Assembly: GCA_947627585.1 (NCBI GenBank)
Contig: CANQWP010000006.1
Location: forward strand, 1 to 18,076
DNA: 18,076 bases
Reading direction: 5' to 3'
From: an uncultured Clostridia bacterium
GTDB taxonomy: Bacteria > Bacillota > Clostridia > Christensenellales > UBA1242
How positions within the stretch are numbered: the stretch's first letter is position 1; every line of letters begins with the position of its first letter. The notes below the pieces were generated by a model. The model was not told the origin of the DNA, made no database searches, and saw nothing but the letters and a program-made list of their open reading frames with translations. Shown piece by piece: positions 6,660-14,222 of this stretch. The position numbers and the translations under genes were made by a program.

Positions 6660-6676
6660 TTTCTCTGCTCCCGACA

Positions 6677-6707
6677 GCTACATGCCGCTAAATTACGGCG
6701 GTGTAGC
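6677..6707 (-). promoter_or_regulatory. Hairpin in the argR leader, just upstream of the SD
   Basis: GCTACA-GCCG (6677-6687) pairs with CGGC-TGTAGC (6696-6707), giving 10 bp with a small internal loop and an 8 nt A/T-rich loop. On the argR mRNA it ends about 6 nt before the GGGAGC SD. It is the only GC-rich structure in an otherwise A/T-rich leader. It could set mRNA stability or ribosome access, but no known riboswitch class is recognised. Confidence 0.45.
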
Positions 6708-6725
6708 GATTTTTGCATAAATATA

Positions 6726-6743
6726 AATTCATGTTTATTCATG
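6726..6743 (-). promoter_or_regulatory. ARG box 2, overlapping the argR transcript start region
   Basis: CATGAATAAACATGAATT on the minus strand closely follows the Bacillus ARG-box pattern CATGAATAAAAATKCAAK. It lies about 5-22 nt downstream of the predicted start site, a position suited to repression. Confidence 0.6.
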
Positions 6744-6754
6744 CAATTTTGATA

Positions 6755-6783
6755 ATTATACAACAAAATTTATAAAAATGCAA
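6755..6783 (-). promoter_or_regulatory. argR promoter
   Basis: TTGCAT (6783-6778), a 17 bp spacer and TATAAT (6760-6755). Start predicted near 6748, giving an argR leader of about 90 nt. ARG boxes lie on both sides. The rest of the gap up to the thiI terminator (about 6809-6931) is A/T-rich; it holds one weak additional promoter-like pair (TTGGGG-18-TATACT, minus strand) and no gene that I can support. Confidence 0.7.
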
Positions 6784-6790
6784 GCGTTTT

Positions 6791-6808
6791 TTGAATAAAT
6801 ATTCATAA
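6791..6808. promoter_or_regulatory. ARG box 1, perfect palindrome upstream of the argR -35
   Basis: The 14 bp core TGAATAAATATTCA (6792-6805) is a perfect palindrome and matches the general ArgR operator form TGAATwwwwATTCA. It ends 8 bp from the -35 hexamer of the argR promoter. With the box at 6726-6743 it gives the paired-box layout typical of ArgR hexamer binding. Confidence 0.7.
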
Positions 6809-6931
6809 ATTTTTCATAAAAATTTGGTTTTTTGCAAAAATATAAAAATCGAATTTATAAATATAACCGAGTATACATTTTTTGAATAACCAGCCCCAAG
6901 CACCTTTTAAAGCATTAATAAGAGTAGCAAC

Positions 6932-6960
6932 AAAAAAAAGACATATCAAGAAGATATGCC
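6932..6960 (-). terminator. Rho-independent terminator behind thiI
   Basis: On the minus strand GGCATATC and GATATGTC form a stem (6 bp core CATATC/GATATG) around TTCTT, followed by an eight-T run. It starts 22 nt after the thiI stop and closes the pheS-pheT-cysteine desulfurase-thiI run. Confidence 0.8.
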
Positions 6961-6982
6961 AAAATTTTTTTCAAGACAAACA

Positions 6983-8146
6983 TCAAAACTCGTCAATCGT
7001 CAAAATCTCTTCGTTGTTCACCGCCTGCGACACAAGCGCGTCAATGTCGAGCGACGTCTCCAAAAACTCCGCGCGTTTGACGGTCGGCTTGATGACAGGG
7101 TTTTTTGGCAAGAACACTGTGCAACAATCTTCATAAGGCAAGATTGACGTCTCATAAGTCCCAATTTTGCGCGCAAGAGCCATGATCTCCTCTTTGTCAA
7201 ACGCAATCACCGGCCGAAAGACCGGCAAAGAGACCACCGAGTTTGTCACATTCATGCTTTGCATTGTTTGGCTTGCCACTTGGCCAAGGCTTTCGCCCGT
7301 GACAATCGCACCCAAATCATTTGCGCGCGCAATCTTCTCAGCAATTCGCATCATGATCCTGCGCATGATTGTGATCATATATTCTTCGTCGCAATTCTTG
7401 TGAATTTGCTCTTGAATTTCAGTGAAAGAAACAATGTGCAAGCGAATTTTTCCGCAATAAGAAGAAATCTCTTTGGCAAGCTCAATCACCTTTTCTTTGG
7501 CCTGCGGGCTTGTGTATGGATAGGAGTGGAAGTGCACCGCCTCAATTTCAAGACCACGCTTTGCCATAAGATAGCCCGCCACAGGACTGTCAATCCCGCC
7601 AGAAAGAAGCAAAAGCCCCTTGCCAGCGCTGCCAAGCGGAAGCCCGCCGGCACAGAGATGCAACTTATTATATAAGTATGTCTTTCCGTTTGTGCGCACC
7701 TCCACTGTCACGACCATATCGGACTCATACAAATCCACTTTCAAATTTGGATGGGCATCAAGCACAACCGCTCCAAGTTCTTTGTCAAGCTCCATTGATG
7801 TTAGCGGAAAATTTTTGTCGGCGCGCTTGGTCTCAATCTTAAACGTCCTCACGCCCGAAAAATTGAGCCCGGCCACACGCTTTTTGGTTTCTTCCAAAGA
7901 CGTTTCAAATTCCAAGGCGTCCGCCACACCAATCAGCCCAAAAACCTGTTGCAATTTTTCGATGATGATCCCTTCTTGCGCTTCGTCATATCCAGAAAGG
8001 ATCAGCCTGCCTTGTGTTTCCTCCAATTTGCAAGAAAAAGCAGTGAGCTTGCGCAAAATGTTGTTTTTTAGGCGCGAAATGAAATCGTGGCGATTTCGCC
8101 CCTTCAAAAATAATTCCCCAAACTTCAATAGCAAAACTTTTTTCAT
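6983..8146 (-). CDS. thiI: tRNA 4-thiouridine synthase ThiI (Bacillus type, no rhodanese domain)
   Basis: Cytosolic enzyme that adenylates U8 of tRNA and inserts sulfur taken from a cysteine desulfurase; it can also feed sulfur to thiazole synthesis. 387 residues: an N-terminal ferredoxin-like part (KFGELFLKGRNRHDF at 8-22), a THUMP domain (about 60-165), and an ATP-pyrophosphatase domain opening with the PP-loop LLLSGGIDSPVAGYLMAKRG (179-198) and continuing with FHSYPYTSPQAKEKV, TGESLGQVASQT and YEDCCTVFLPKNP (338-350). The E. coli-type rhodanese extension is absent, as in Bacillus, where a dedicated neighbouring desulfurase (NifZ) hands sulfur directly to ThiI. The desulfurase gene is here too, 59 bp upstream. 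ATG 8146 has AAGGA at 6 nt. A terminator follows. Confidence 0.95.
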   Translation of the reverse strand: MKKVLLLKFGELFLKGRNRHDFISRLKNNILRKLTAFSCKLEETQGRLILSGYDEAQEGIIIEKLQQVFGLIGVADALEFETSLEETKKRVAGLNFSGVRTFKIETKRADKNFPLTSMELDKELGAVVLDAHPNLKVDLYESDMVVTVEVRTNGKTYLYNKLHLCAGGLPLGSAGKGLLLLSGGIDSPVAGYLMAKRGLEIEAVHFHSYPYTSPQAKEKVIELAKEISSYCGKIRLHIVSFTEIQEQIHKNCDEEYMITIMRRIMMRIAEKIARANDLGAIVTGESLGQVASQTMQSMNVTNSVVSLPVFRPVIAFDKEEIMALARKIGTYETSILPYEDCCTVFLPKNPVIKPTVKRAEFLETSLDIDALVSQAVNNEEILTIDEF

Positions 8147-8205
8147 GACTTTTCCTTGTTTTTTAATATTTGATAGTTATAAAAACATAACTTTTGTCTT
8201 ACGTT

Positions 8206-9363
8206 TCAAGACACTCTTTGCAAAATGTCTTGAAAAACTTTTGAAATGATTTGCGCCCCGGTAATCACCTCATCGTTGGACATGTAGGCATTGAAGCTTA
8301 TGCGCGCGCTTGAAACAATCGTTTCTTTTTCAAGTCCAATCTCTTCCAAAACGCGATTGCCCGCTTTTTTTGATGAGCAAGCGCTCCCAAGCCCCACGAC
8401 AACGCCGACAGCGTCCAGCGCGTGCAGCATTGTTTCGCCTTTCACGCCTTGAAAAATGAGTGTTTCGATGTATGGCGAGCCGCAATAGTCGTTTATCAAA
8501 ATACATTTTTCGACCGAGACACCCTCGCCAAAAGTTCGCGCGCCGGCACTCAAAAGAGTTTCATTGAAAAGTCTTTTGATTTCTTTTGTCCTCTCAAAAT
8601 TGGCCTTTTCGTCAATCAGTTCAATCGCTTTTCGCATTTGCATGATGCCCGAAACGTTTTCTGTGCCCGAGCGAAGCCCAAACTGCTGCCCGCCGCCCTC
8701 AAAAAGTTCCTTCAGTCCGCCTTTGTTTTTGACATAAAGCCCGGCAATTCCTTTTGGCGCATGAAATTTGTGGCCGCTGAAAGAATAGAGGTCAATCGCC
8801 GTGTCGCGCAGCGCAAATGGAATCTTCAAAAAGCCTTGCACGCCGTCCACGTGCAAAATTGCGCGCGGACACTTTGTTTTTTTGAGCGCCGAAATTTTTT
8901 GCAAGTCGTTGATGACGCCCGTTTCATTGCTTACATGCATGATTGAAATCAGCCTTGTCCGCTCGTTCAAAACGTTTGACAAACACTCCAAATCGACTTG
9001 GCCGTTTTTTGCAAGCGGCACAAAATGCACCACAAAATCCTCTTGTTCAAGCTTTTTTGCGAGATTGAAAACCGACGGATGCTCCCCCGCCGAAAAAACA
9101 TATTCCCAATTTCCCGAGCGCAAACTTCCGCGAATTGCCAAATTGTTGCTCTCTGTGGCACAACCGGTGAAAAGAATGTTTCCTTCGCTTGCGCCAAGCC
9201 GCGACAAAACATATTTTTCGGCATCGGCAATCAGTTTTGAGACCTGCAAAGCCCCACCCGAAAGCGCCGAAGGGTTAAAAAACTGATTGCACGAAAACTC
9301 TTTGTGAATTTCCGCACATTCATCAAACATTTTTGTTGTGCTAGCATTGTCAAGATAAATCAT
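8206..9363 (-). CDS. Cysteine desulfurase (IscS/NifS family, NifZ-like by context)
   Basis: PLP enzyme converting cysteine to alanine with an enzyme persulfide. 385 residues from ATG 9363: MIYLDNASTT start, TESNNLAIRG (70-79) and EHPSV (94-98) in the cofactor pocket, HVDGVQ with the PLP-pairing Asp173, Schiff-base Lys199 in SFSGHKFHAPKG, GGGQQFGLRSGT (223-234), and catalytic Cys329 in GSACSSK. The frame extends to 9426, but that would overlap pheT and lacks family sequence; AAGGGG stands 4 nt before the chosen ATG. It follows pheT by 25 bp and precedes thiI by 59 bp. By the NifZ-ThiI precedent in Bacillus I infer its main job is sulfur supply for tRNA s4U. A general Fe-S cluster role cannot be excluded; no iscU or sufU is visible here. 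Confidence 0.93.
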   Translation of the reverse strand: MIYLDNASTTKMFDECAEIHKEFSCNQFFNPSALSGGALQVSKLIADAEKYVLSRLGASEGNILFTGCATESNNLAIRGSLRSGNWEYVFSAGEHPSVFNLAKKLEQEDFVVHFVPLAKNGQVDLECLSNVLNERTRLISIMHVSNETGVINDLQKISALKKTKCPRAILHVDGVQGFLKIPFALRDTAIDLYSFSGHKFHAPKGIAGLYVKNKGGLKELFEGGGQQFGLRSGTENVSGIMQMRKAIELIDEKANFERTKEIKRLFNETLLSAGARTFGEGVSVEKCILINDYCGSPYIETLIFQGVKGETMLHALDAVGVVVGLGSACSSKKAGNRVLEEIGLEKETIVSSARISFNAYMSNDEVITGAQIISKVFQDILQRVS

Positions 9364-9388
9364 TTTCCCCTTCTTGTCTTTCAAAATT

Positions 9389-11800
9389 TCACGCTTCGCG
9401 AAGTTTTGCGCCAAATCTAAATTCAAGGCCTTTCAAAACTTTCTTCATGATTGCTGCAATTTCGTCACCCGTCAAAGTTTTGTCGTCGCTTGAAAGCACA
9501 ATCTTATAGGCCATGCTCTTTTTGCCTTCGCCCAAAGCGCTGCTGCGATATATGTCAAACAGCTGCACATCAAAGAAGTTTTTGCCGCAAGCCGACTTGA
9601 TTCCATTTGAAAGTTCTTCATTTGTCACTTTTTCGTCCACAACAACAGCAAGGTCACGTTCGACAGGCGGAAATTTGGAGACCTCTTTTGTCGCATATTG
9701 CTTTTCTGGCAGACCGACCAAAAAGTCGGTGTCAAGCTCGCCATAAAAGACGTCCGCGCCGATTTCATAGTTCTTCAAAACGGTCTTGTGAACTTTTCCA
9801 AACCAGCCGATCACGCGGCCGCTTTCATCAAGAATGTCCGCGCTTACGCCGCTGTGAAGATAAGGCTCTTCGCTTCGTCTAAGCGAATATTTGAGCGGAA
9901 AGCCAACAAGCAAATCTTCCACAATTTTCTTCATTTGGAAGAAGTCAAAGCCGTTTTCGCAAACTGCAAATGAGAGTCTGTTGTTTTCAACAGGAAGCTC
10001 TTTGAGCGGCAATGATTTTGGCTGATAAACCCTTCCGGTCTCGAAAAATCTCATTTCTTTGTTCCCGACCGAAAGGTTGAACGAAATGTCCAGCAAAAGC
10101 GCATGCGCCATCACCGTTCGCACAGTCGAGAGGTCCTCGCTTATCGGGTTTGAGATGGCAATCACATTTCTTCTTGCGTCATCCGCGCGCAAAAGCAGCT
10201 TGTCGCAAGCCGTGGCGGAATATAAAGAATAGTTCAGCGTCTCAAAGAAGCCGTTGTCAACAAGAATGTTCTTCAAAGCGTTCTCCATTGCAAGTCTTGG
10301 CTCAAACTGCCCAATCGTGATGGAAGAATTCTCAAAAAGTCCTCCTTCCAAGTTGTTATAGACGTCATACCCATAAATTCGAATGACCTCTTCGGCAATG
10401 TCATTTTCGTTCTGCAAATCTTCGCGCAGAATTGGCGGAACGCAAGAAAGCGTGTCGCCAGAAATTGTTGTTTCAATTCCAAGCCCGTTCAAAATTTTTG
10501 TCATCTTATCTTTTGAAATTTCAACGCCCAAAATTTTGATGATTTTTGAATATGAAAGCGAAAGTTTTTGCGTATCGCCTAGTTTTTGCGAGCAAACGTC
10601 AATCACCCCGTCCACAATTTCGCCACAGCCGAGCTCATTCACAAGATGTAAAGCGCGTTTCAGCGCAATGGAAGGACTGTTGATGTTTACGCCTTTTTCA
10701 TATCTGGCCGAGCTGTCAGTGCGAAGGCCAAATTTCTTGGCCGTCAAGCGCACACTCTTAAGGTCAAACACCGCGCACTCAAACACACTCTGTTTTGTGT
10801 TATCATTTATGCACGAATTAACTCCGCCAATGACGCCCGCAATGACAACCGGCTTTTTTGCATCAGCAATCACCATAACGCTCTCGTCAAGGTCATATGT
10901 GTTCCCGTTCAAAACGGAAATTTTTTCGCCGCCACGCGCTTGGCGAACAACAATTTCGCGGCCATCAAGATAATCATAGTCAAACGCATGCATAGGCTGG
11001 CCTTGCTCCACAAGCACATAGTTTGTGATGTCCACCATTGTGCTGATTGGCTTGATGCCAACAGAGAAAAGACGACTTCGAAGCCAAAGTGGCGAGCGCG
11101 TGAGCTTGATGTTTTTCACATAAGCCGCCATATAACGCGGGCAATTTTTTGTTTTGACCGAAACTTTCACAAAATCATTAACATTTCCGCCAACTGACTT
11201 ATATGAAATGTCAAAGTCCTTGAACGTCTTTCCAAACATAGCACAAATTTCGCGCGCAATGCCCACAACGCTGTTGCAATCAGGGCGATTTGGCGTGACA
11301 TTGATGTCAAAAACAACGTCATTCAAAAGCAGGGCATCTTCAATTTTTGTTCCAGCCTTGAAAGATTCCGGCAAAATCAAAATGCCGTTGATGCCAGCGC
11401 CTTCAAAATAGTTTTCATCAATTCCAAGTTCTTCGCCCGAGCAAAACATGCCGTCACTCTCAACGCCACGGAAGTTTGTTGGCTTAATTTTCACACCATT
11501 ACATAGGTCCGCTCCGTCCAAAGAAACCGGAACGTTTGCGCCCTCAAAAACGTTTGTCGCCGAAGTGATGATTTGCACTTTTTTGAATCCAACATCAACT
11601 TGGCAAACCACAAGCCTGTCGGCCTCAGGGTGCTTTTTAATTTTGTCGATATGCCCGACATAAACATCATGAAGATGCTCGTTCATACGCAAAACTTCTT
11701 CCACCTCAAAGCCAGAAACCGTCAGTTTCTCCGCAATTTGCTCCGGAGAAATGCCTTTCATATCAACAAAATCGCTCAGCCAATTGTATGAAACTTTCAT
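9389..11800 (-). CDS. pheT: Phenylalanine--tRNA ligase beta subunit
   Basis: Beta subunit of the alpha2-beta2 enzyme that charges tRNA-Phe. 803 residues, full length. Domains in order: N-terminal VSYNWLSDFVDM start, an EMAP-type tRNA-binding domain (about 40-150), B3/4 editing domain (about 210-385, with NRPDC before it and FGLRTDSSARYEKGV near its end), B5 (about 405-470), a catalytic-like core (YSLYSATACDKLLL, SNPISEDLSTVRT), and a C-terminal FDX-ACB anticodon-binding domain (about 710-803, SKFPPVERDLAVVVDE). ATG 11800 follows AAGGAG at 8 nt. The 138 bp gap to pheS is longer than usual for this operon and contains two palindromes (11830-11893) like those upstream of the PadR-type gene. The cysteine desulfurase gene follows after 25 bp. 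Confidence 0.97.
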   Translation of the reverse strand: MKVSYNWLSDFVDMKGISPEQIAEKLTVSGFEVEEVLRMNEHLHDVYVGHIDKIKKHPEADRLVVCQVDVGFKKVQIITSATNVFEGANVPVSLDGADLCNGVKIKPTNFRGVESDGMFCSGEELGIDENYFEGAGINGILILPESFKAGTKIEDALLLNDVVFDINVTPNRPDCNSVVGIAREICAMFGKTFKDFDISYKSVGGNVNDFVKVSVKTKNCPRYMAAYVKNIKLTRSPLWLRSRLFSVGIKPISTMVDITNYVLVEQGQPMHAFDYDYLDGREIVVRQARGGEKISVLNGNTYDLDESVMVIADAKKPVVIAGVIGGVNSCINDNTKQSVFECAVFDLKSVRLTAKKFGLRTDSSARYEKGVNINSPSIALKRALHLVNELGCGEIVDGVIDVCSQKLGDTQKLSLSYSKIIKILGVEISKDKMTKILNGLGIETTISGDTLSCVPPILREDLQNENDIAEEVIRIYGYDVYNNLEGGLFENSSITIGQFEPRLAMENALKNILVDNGFFETLNYSLYSATACDKLLLRADDARRNVIAISNPISEDLSTVRTVMAHALLLDISFNLSVGNKEMRFFETGRVYQPKSLPLKELPVENNRLSFAVCENGFDFFQMKKIVEDLLVGFPLKYSLRRSEEPYLHSGVSADILDESGRVIGWFGKVHKTVLKNYEIGADVFYGELDTDFLVGLPEKQYATKEVSKFPPVERDLAVVVDEKVTNEELSNGIKSACGKNFFDVQLFDIYRSSALGEGKKSMAYKIVLSSDDKTLTGDEIAAIMKKVLKGLEFRFGAKLREA

Positions 11801-11829
11801 AAAAACACTCCTTGCTTTTCATTTTTCTT

Positions 11830-11893
11830 TGTATAACACCGCAACATGTGGTGTATTATGTCTCATACTACACATCATGTGGTGTGTTATGCA
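11830..11893. promoter_or_regulatory. Double palindrome between pheS and pheT, second copy of the PadR-gene element
   Basis: Read towards pheT, TGCATAACACACCACATG pairs with a TGTAGTATG arm (11893 to about 11864), then CATAATACACCACA faces TGCGGTGTTATAC (11860-11831). The layout of two palindromes separated by 3-4 nt, total 64 bp and same orientation to the downstream gene, matches the 66 bp element at 1521-1586. The second palindromes of the two loci align without gaps over 31 bp with 24 identities, and all seven differences are transitions. The element ends 29 bp before the pheT ATG. It could be an operator, an attenuating RNA structure or a small dispersed repeat; conservation of both arms favours dyad-symmetric protein binding or a hairpin. 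Confidence 0.65.
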
Positions 11894-11938
11894 TTTTTTA
11901 ACCTCAAATAAAATCTCGCCTTGTCACTCTCGCCTTTG

Positions 11939-12958
11939 TCACTTCATCTGTTTCAAAAAGCGCAAATCGTTCCTAAAAAGATATTTGATGTTTGGAATTT
12001 TGTTTGTCACCATCACGCTCCTGTCAATGCCTGGCCCGAAAGCAAAGCCGGAATATTTTTTGCTGTCAATTCCGCTCATCTCCAAGACTTTTGGATTGAC
12101 AACCCCCGCCGCAAAGAACTCCGAAAAGCCTGTGCCTTTGCAGAGATTGCAGCCCTTGCCATGGCACATCTGGCACGTTGCATCAATTTCAATCGACGGC
12201 TCTGTGAACGGGAAATATGATGGACGAACACGACTTTTGATGTTTTCGCCATAGAGCCTTCGCAAAATTTCTTTTATCATCATCATCAAATCTTTCAGAC
12301 CCACATTTTCGTCCACAACAAGCGCTTCAAACTGATTGAAAATTGGCGAATGTGAACTGTCGCTGTCGTTGCGATATACCCTTCCCGGACAAACAACCTT
12401 GAATGGCGGCTTCAACTTTTCCATTGCTCGAATTTGCATGTTTGATGTTTGTGTGCGCATCAAAATGTTGTCGGTGATATAGAAACTGTCCTGCATGTCG
12501 CGCGCCGGGTGATTTTTCGGCACGTTCAGGGCCTCAAAGTTATAATAGTCCGTCTCGACCTCAGGCCCTTGAATGACTGTAAAGCCCATTTCCACGCAGA
12601 TTTCCATAAACTTGTTGTTGAAACGTGAAAGAGGATGCAGCGCCCCGCGTTTTACGCCCTTGCTCGGCTCGGTGATGTCAACTTTTTCTTTCTCCATATC
12701 GGCCAAAAGTTTGGCGTTCTCAAGGTCGGCAAGTTTTTGTGAAATCGCCGTTTCAATTTGTTCGCGAACGGAGTTTGCAAGACTTCCCACCTCGCGTCTT
12801 TCTTCTGGCGCAACATCTTTCATTCCTCGCAAAATTTGCGTCAAAGCGCCCGTTTTGCCCAGAAATTTCACCCGCACATCGTCAAGGGCTCTCAAATCTG
12901 GCGCTCCCTCAATTTCGCCAAGTCCGGCTTTTAAAATTTGTTCAAGCTGTTCTTTCAT
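11939..12958 (-). CDS. pheS: Phenylalanine--tRNA ligase alpha subunit
   Basis: Catalytic alpha subunit, 339 residues. N-terminal coiled-coil arm (about 1-90) with VKFLGKTGALTQILRGMKD, then the class II core: GFTVIQGPEVETDYYNFEALN (125-145), HPARDMQDSFYI (150-161), motif 2 with CPGRVYRNDSDSSHSPIFNQFE (190-211), a four-cysteine stretch CQMCHGKGCNLC (262-273) common in Bacillota PheS, and motif 3 FGPGIDR (307-313) leading to the FRNDLRFLKQ end. All core residues for ATP and Phe binding appear intact. The frame is open to a TTG at 12976, but AAAGGAG sits 5 nt before ATG 12958, which fits the family start MKEQLEQI. It is controlled by a Phe T-box leader. pheT follows after a 138 bp spacer that contains palindromes. 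Confidence 0.97.
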   Translation of the reverse strand: MKEQLEQILKAGLGEIEGAPDLRALDDVRVKFLGKTGALTQILRGMKDVAPEERREVGSLANSVREQIETAISQKLADLENAKLLADMEKEKVDITEPSKGVKRGALHPLSRFNNKFMEICVEMGFTVIQGPEVETDYYNFEALNVPKNHPARDMQDSFYITDNILMRTQTSNMQIRAMEKLKPPFKVVCPGRVYRNDSDSSHSPIFNQFEALVVDENVGLKDLMMMIKEILRRLYGENIKSRVRPSYFPFTEPSIEIDATCQMCHGKGCNLCKGTGFSEFFAAGVVNPKVLEMSGIDSKKYSGFAFGPGIDRSVMVTNKIPNIKYLFRNDLRFLKQMK

Positions 12959-12974
12959 TTTCGCTCCTTTTAAC

Positions 12975-13002
12975 AAAAAAATCGCCCCTCACATCGGGAC
13001 GA
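12975..13002 (-). terminator. T-box terminator hairpin before pheS
   Basis: TCGTCCC (13002-12996) pairs with GGGGCGA (12988-12982) as a 7 bp stem with one G-T wobble around a 7 nt loop, followed by seven Ts (12981-12975). It lies just after the T-box sequence and 17 nt before the pheS ATG, the standard attenuation position. Confidence 0.85.
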
Positions 13003-13238
13003 CTTTGGTCGTGATACCACCCAACTTCGCGCAATTTTGCCATTTGAAAACTGTCACAAAAGCAAAATTTTTGCGCCTCATTTTCACATTTACGCAGTTT
13101 CACGGCAACCCCTACTTCAATTTTCAAGGCCGCGACTGATGGAAGCGAATTCGTTTTCTTGTTTTGGCTTGGCTCTCAGCACCCCAAACTCTCTGTGCAA
13201 ACATTTGAAAACCATGTTCTTCCGTCTTCGTCTTTGAT
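13003..13238 (-). promoter_or_regulatory. T-box leader specific for tRNA-Phe
   Basis: RNA switch sensing the charging level of tRNA-Phe. The T-box itself is TTGGGTGGTATCACGACC (about 13023-13004, minus strand), a close match to the consensus AGGGTGGNACCGCG. The UGGU bulge would pair with the ACCA end of the tRNA. Stem I elements are visible upstream: AAGACGAAGACGGAAGAAC, CAGAGAGTTTGGG, GCTGAGAGCC, and a specifier region reading GAATTCGCTTCCATCAG. Two in-line TTC (Phe) triplets occur there (13149-13147 and 13144-13142), the second placed best as specifier. The leader fills the roughly 280 nt from the promoter to pheS, so this otherwise gene-free stretch is explained. The family is well established for aminoacyl-tRNA synthetase genes of Bacillota. 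The exact specifier choice is inference. Confidence 0.9.
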
Positions 13239-13244
13239 GCGTTC

Positions 13245-13273
13245 ATTATATCCCATCTCAAAAAAATTGTCAA
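13245..13273 (-). promoter_or_regulatory. pheS operon promoter
   Basis: Perfect consensus: TTGACA (13273-13268), a 17 bp spacer, TATAAT (13250-13245). Start expected near 13238, at the head of the T-box leader. Its -35 lies 5 bp from the -35 of the divergent pseudouridine synthase promoter. Confidence 0.88.
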
Positions 13274-13278
13274 ACGAT

Positions 13279-13308
13279 TTGCATAATTTTTTGTTTATGT
13301 GCTAAAAT
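13279..13308 (+). promoter_or_regulatory. Promoter of the pseudouridine synthase gene, extended -10, leaderless layout
   Basis: TTGCAT (13279-13284), an 18 bp spacer and TAAAAT (13303-13308) preceded by TG one base upstream (extended -10). The ATG at 13314 starts 6 nt after the -10 box, so the transcript would begin at or very near the start codon. Confidence 0.6.
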
Positions 13309-13313
13309 TTGCT

Positions 13314-14222
13314 ATGGAAGTTTATGAAAAATTCAAAATTCGCGAAATTTCGCACTTAAAAAGCCCAACAATATATTGTTTCTTAAAAGCAAACGGAATT
13401 TCTGAAACATACATAAGAAATTTGCGCAAAAACTCTTCGTCAATTTTGCTGAACGGCACGCCGGCAAACACCCGCACAAAAATCGCGCCGCTTGACACCA
13501 TTGAAATTTCAAAAAGCCCAAGTCCTGCAACACAGACCAATCTCTGCGAAGGAACTTTGGACATTTTGTTTGAAGATGAGGACTTTTTGGTCGTCAACAA
13601 GCCTCACAATCTTGCTTGCACACCCACGCGCTCGCATTTTGGCATGAATTTGGGCGGGCAAATTTGCAAATATATGCAAGAAAAAGACCCGAATTTTGTT
13701 CTGAGAATTCTCAATCGCCTTGACCGCGAAACCGCCGGAATTGTTGTTGTGGCAAAAAATTTGCTCGCTTACAGCAGTTTTTCAAAAAGCAGAATCCAAA
13801 AGGAATATCATGCGATTGCGCGCGGGAATATTTATGAAAACATAACCATCGACAAGCCGATTTTGACAGTGACTAAAGACGGCATAAACGAAATCAAGCG
13901 CGTCATCTCGCCTGAGGGCAAACGCGCCGTCACGCACGTTGAAGTCGTGAAAAATTTTGACGGCCTTTGTCATGTCAAACTTTCTCTTGAAACCGGCCGA
14001 ACGCATCAAATTCGCGTACACCTTTCGTCGATCGGGCACCCGCTTCTTGGCGACACGCTTTATGGCCAGTCTCCCGCCACAACGTGCGCCAAAACGGCCG
14101 AAAACACTCAGCCGAATCACACAATGCTGATTTTGAAAAAGATCTCGTTCAAACATTTCCGCACCGAAAAAAACGTTTCTTTGGAAGTTCCATTTCCGCC
14201 AGAATGGAAAAATTTTGCATAA
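13314..14222 (+). CDS. RluA/RluD-family pseudouridine synthase
   Basis: RNA-modifying enzyme of 302 residues that isomerises uridine in rRNA or tRNA. An S4-like RNA-binding segment occupies about 15-70. The catalytic domain starts with ILFEDEDFLVVNKPHNLACTPT (84-105), contains the active-site motif NRLDRETAGIVVVAKN (134-149) with catalytic Asp137 (family HRLDxxTSG), and ends with GRTHQIRVHLSSIGHPLLGDTLYG (228-251). The Asn before RLD replaces the common His, as in many paralogues. Target position cannot be assigned from sequence. The frame also allows GTG at 13299, but that would lie over the -10 box. No SD precedes ATG 13314, and a promoter ends 5 nt before it, which suggests a leaderless mRNA. 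It is divergent from the pheS operon and ends at a bidirectional terminator. Confidence 0.92.
   Translation: MEVYEKFKIREISHLKSPTIYCFLKANGISETYIRNLRKNSSSILLNGTPANTRTKIAPLDTIEISKSPSPATQTNLCEGTLDILFEDEDFLVVNKPHNLACTPTRSHFGMNLGGQICKYMQEKDPNFVLRILNRLDRETAGIVVVAKNLLAYSSFSKSRIQKEYHAIARGNIYENITIDKPILTVTKDGINEIKRVISPEGKRAVTHVEVVKNFDGLCHVKLSLETGRTHQIRVHLSSIGHPLLGDTLYGQSPATTCAKTAENTQPNHTMLILKKISFKHFRTEKNVSLEVPFPPEWKNFA

Noticed and set aside
6861..6931. Small RNA or peptide gene between argR and thiI
   Set aside because: A weak minus-strand promoter pair (TTGGGG-18-TATACT) exists, but there is no separate terminator, SD or stable structure after it; it more likely feeds argR or is chance.
8147..8205. 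Separate promoter or terminator between the desulfurase and thiI
   Set aside because: Only a weak 6 bp A/T hairpin and no convincing -35/-10 pair were seen.
9364..9426. N-terminal extension of the cysteine desulfurase (21 residues before MIYLDNASTT)
   Set aside because: It overlaps the pheT 3' end and has no family similarity, while an AAGGGG SD sits directly before ATG 9363.
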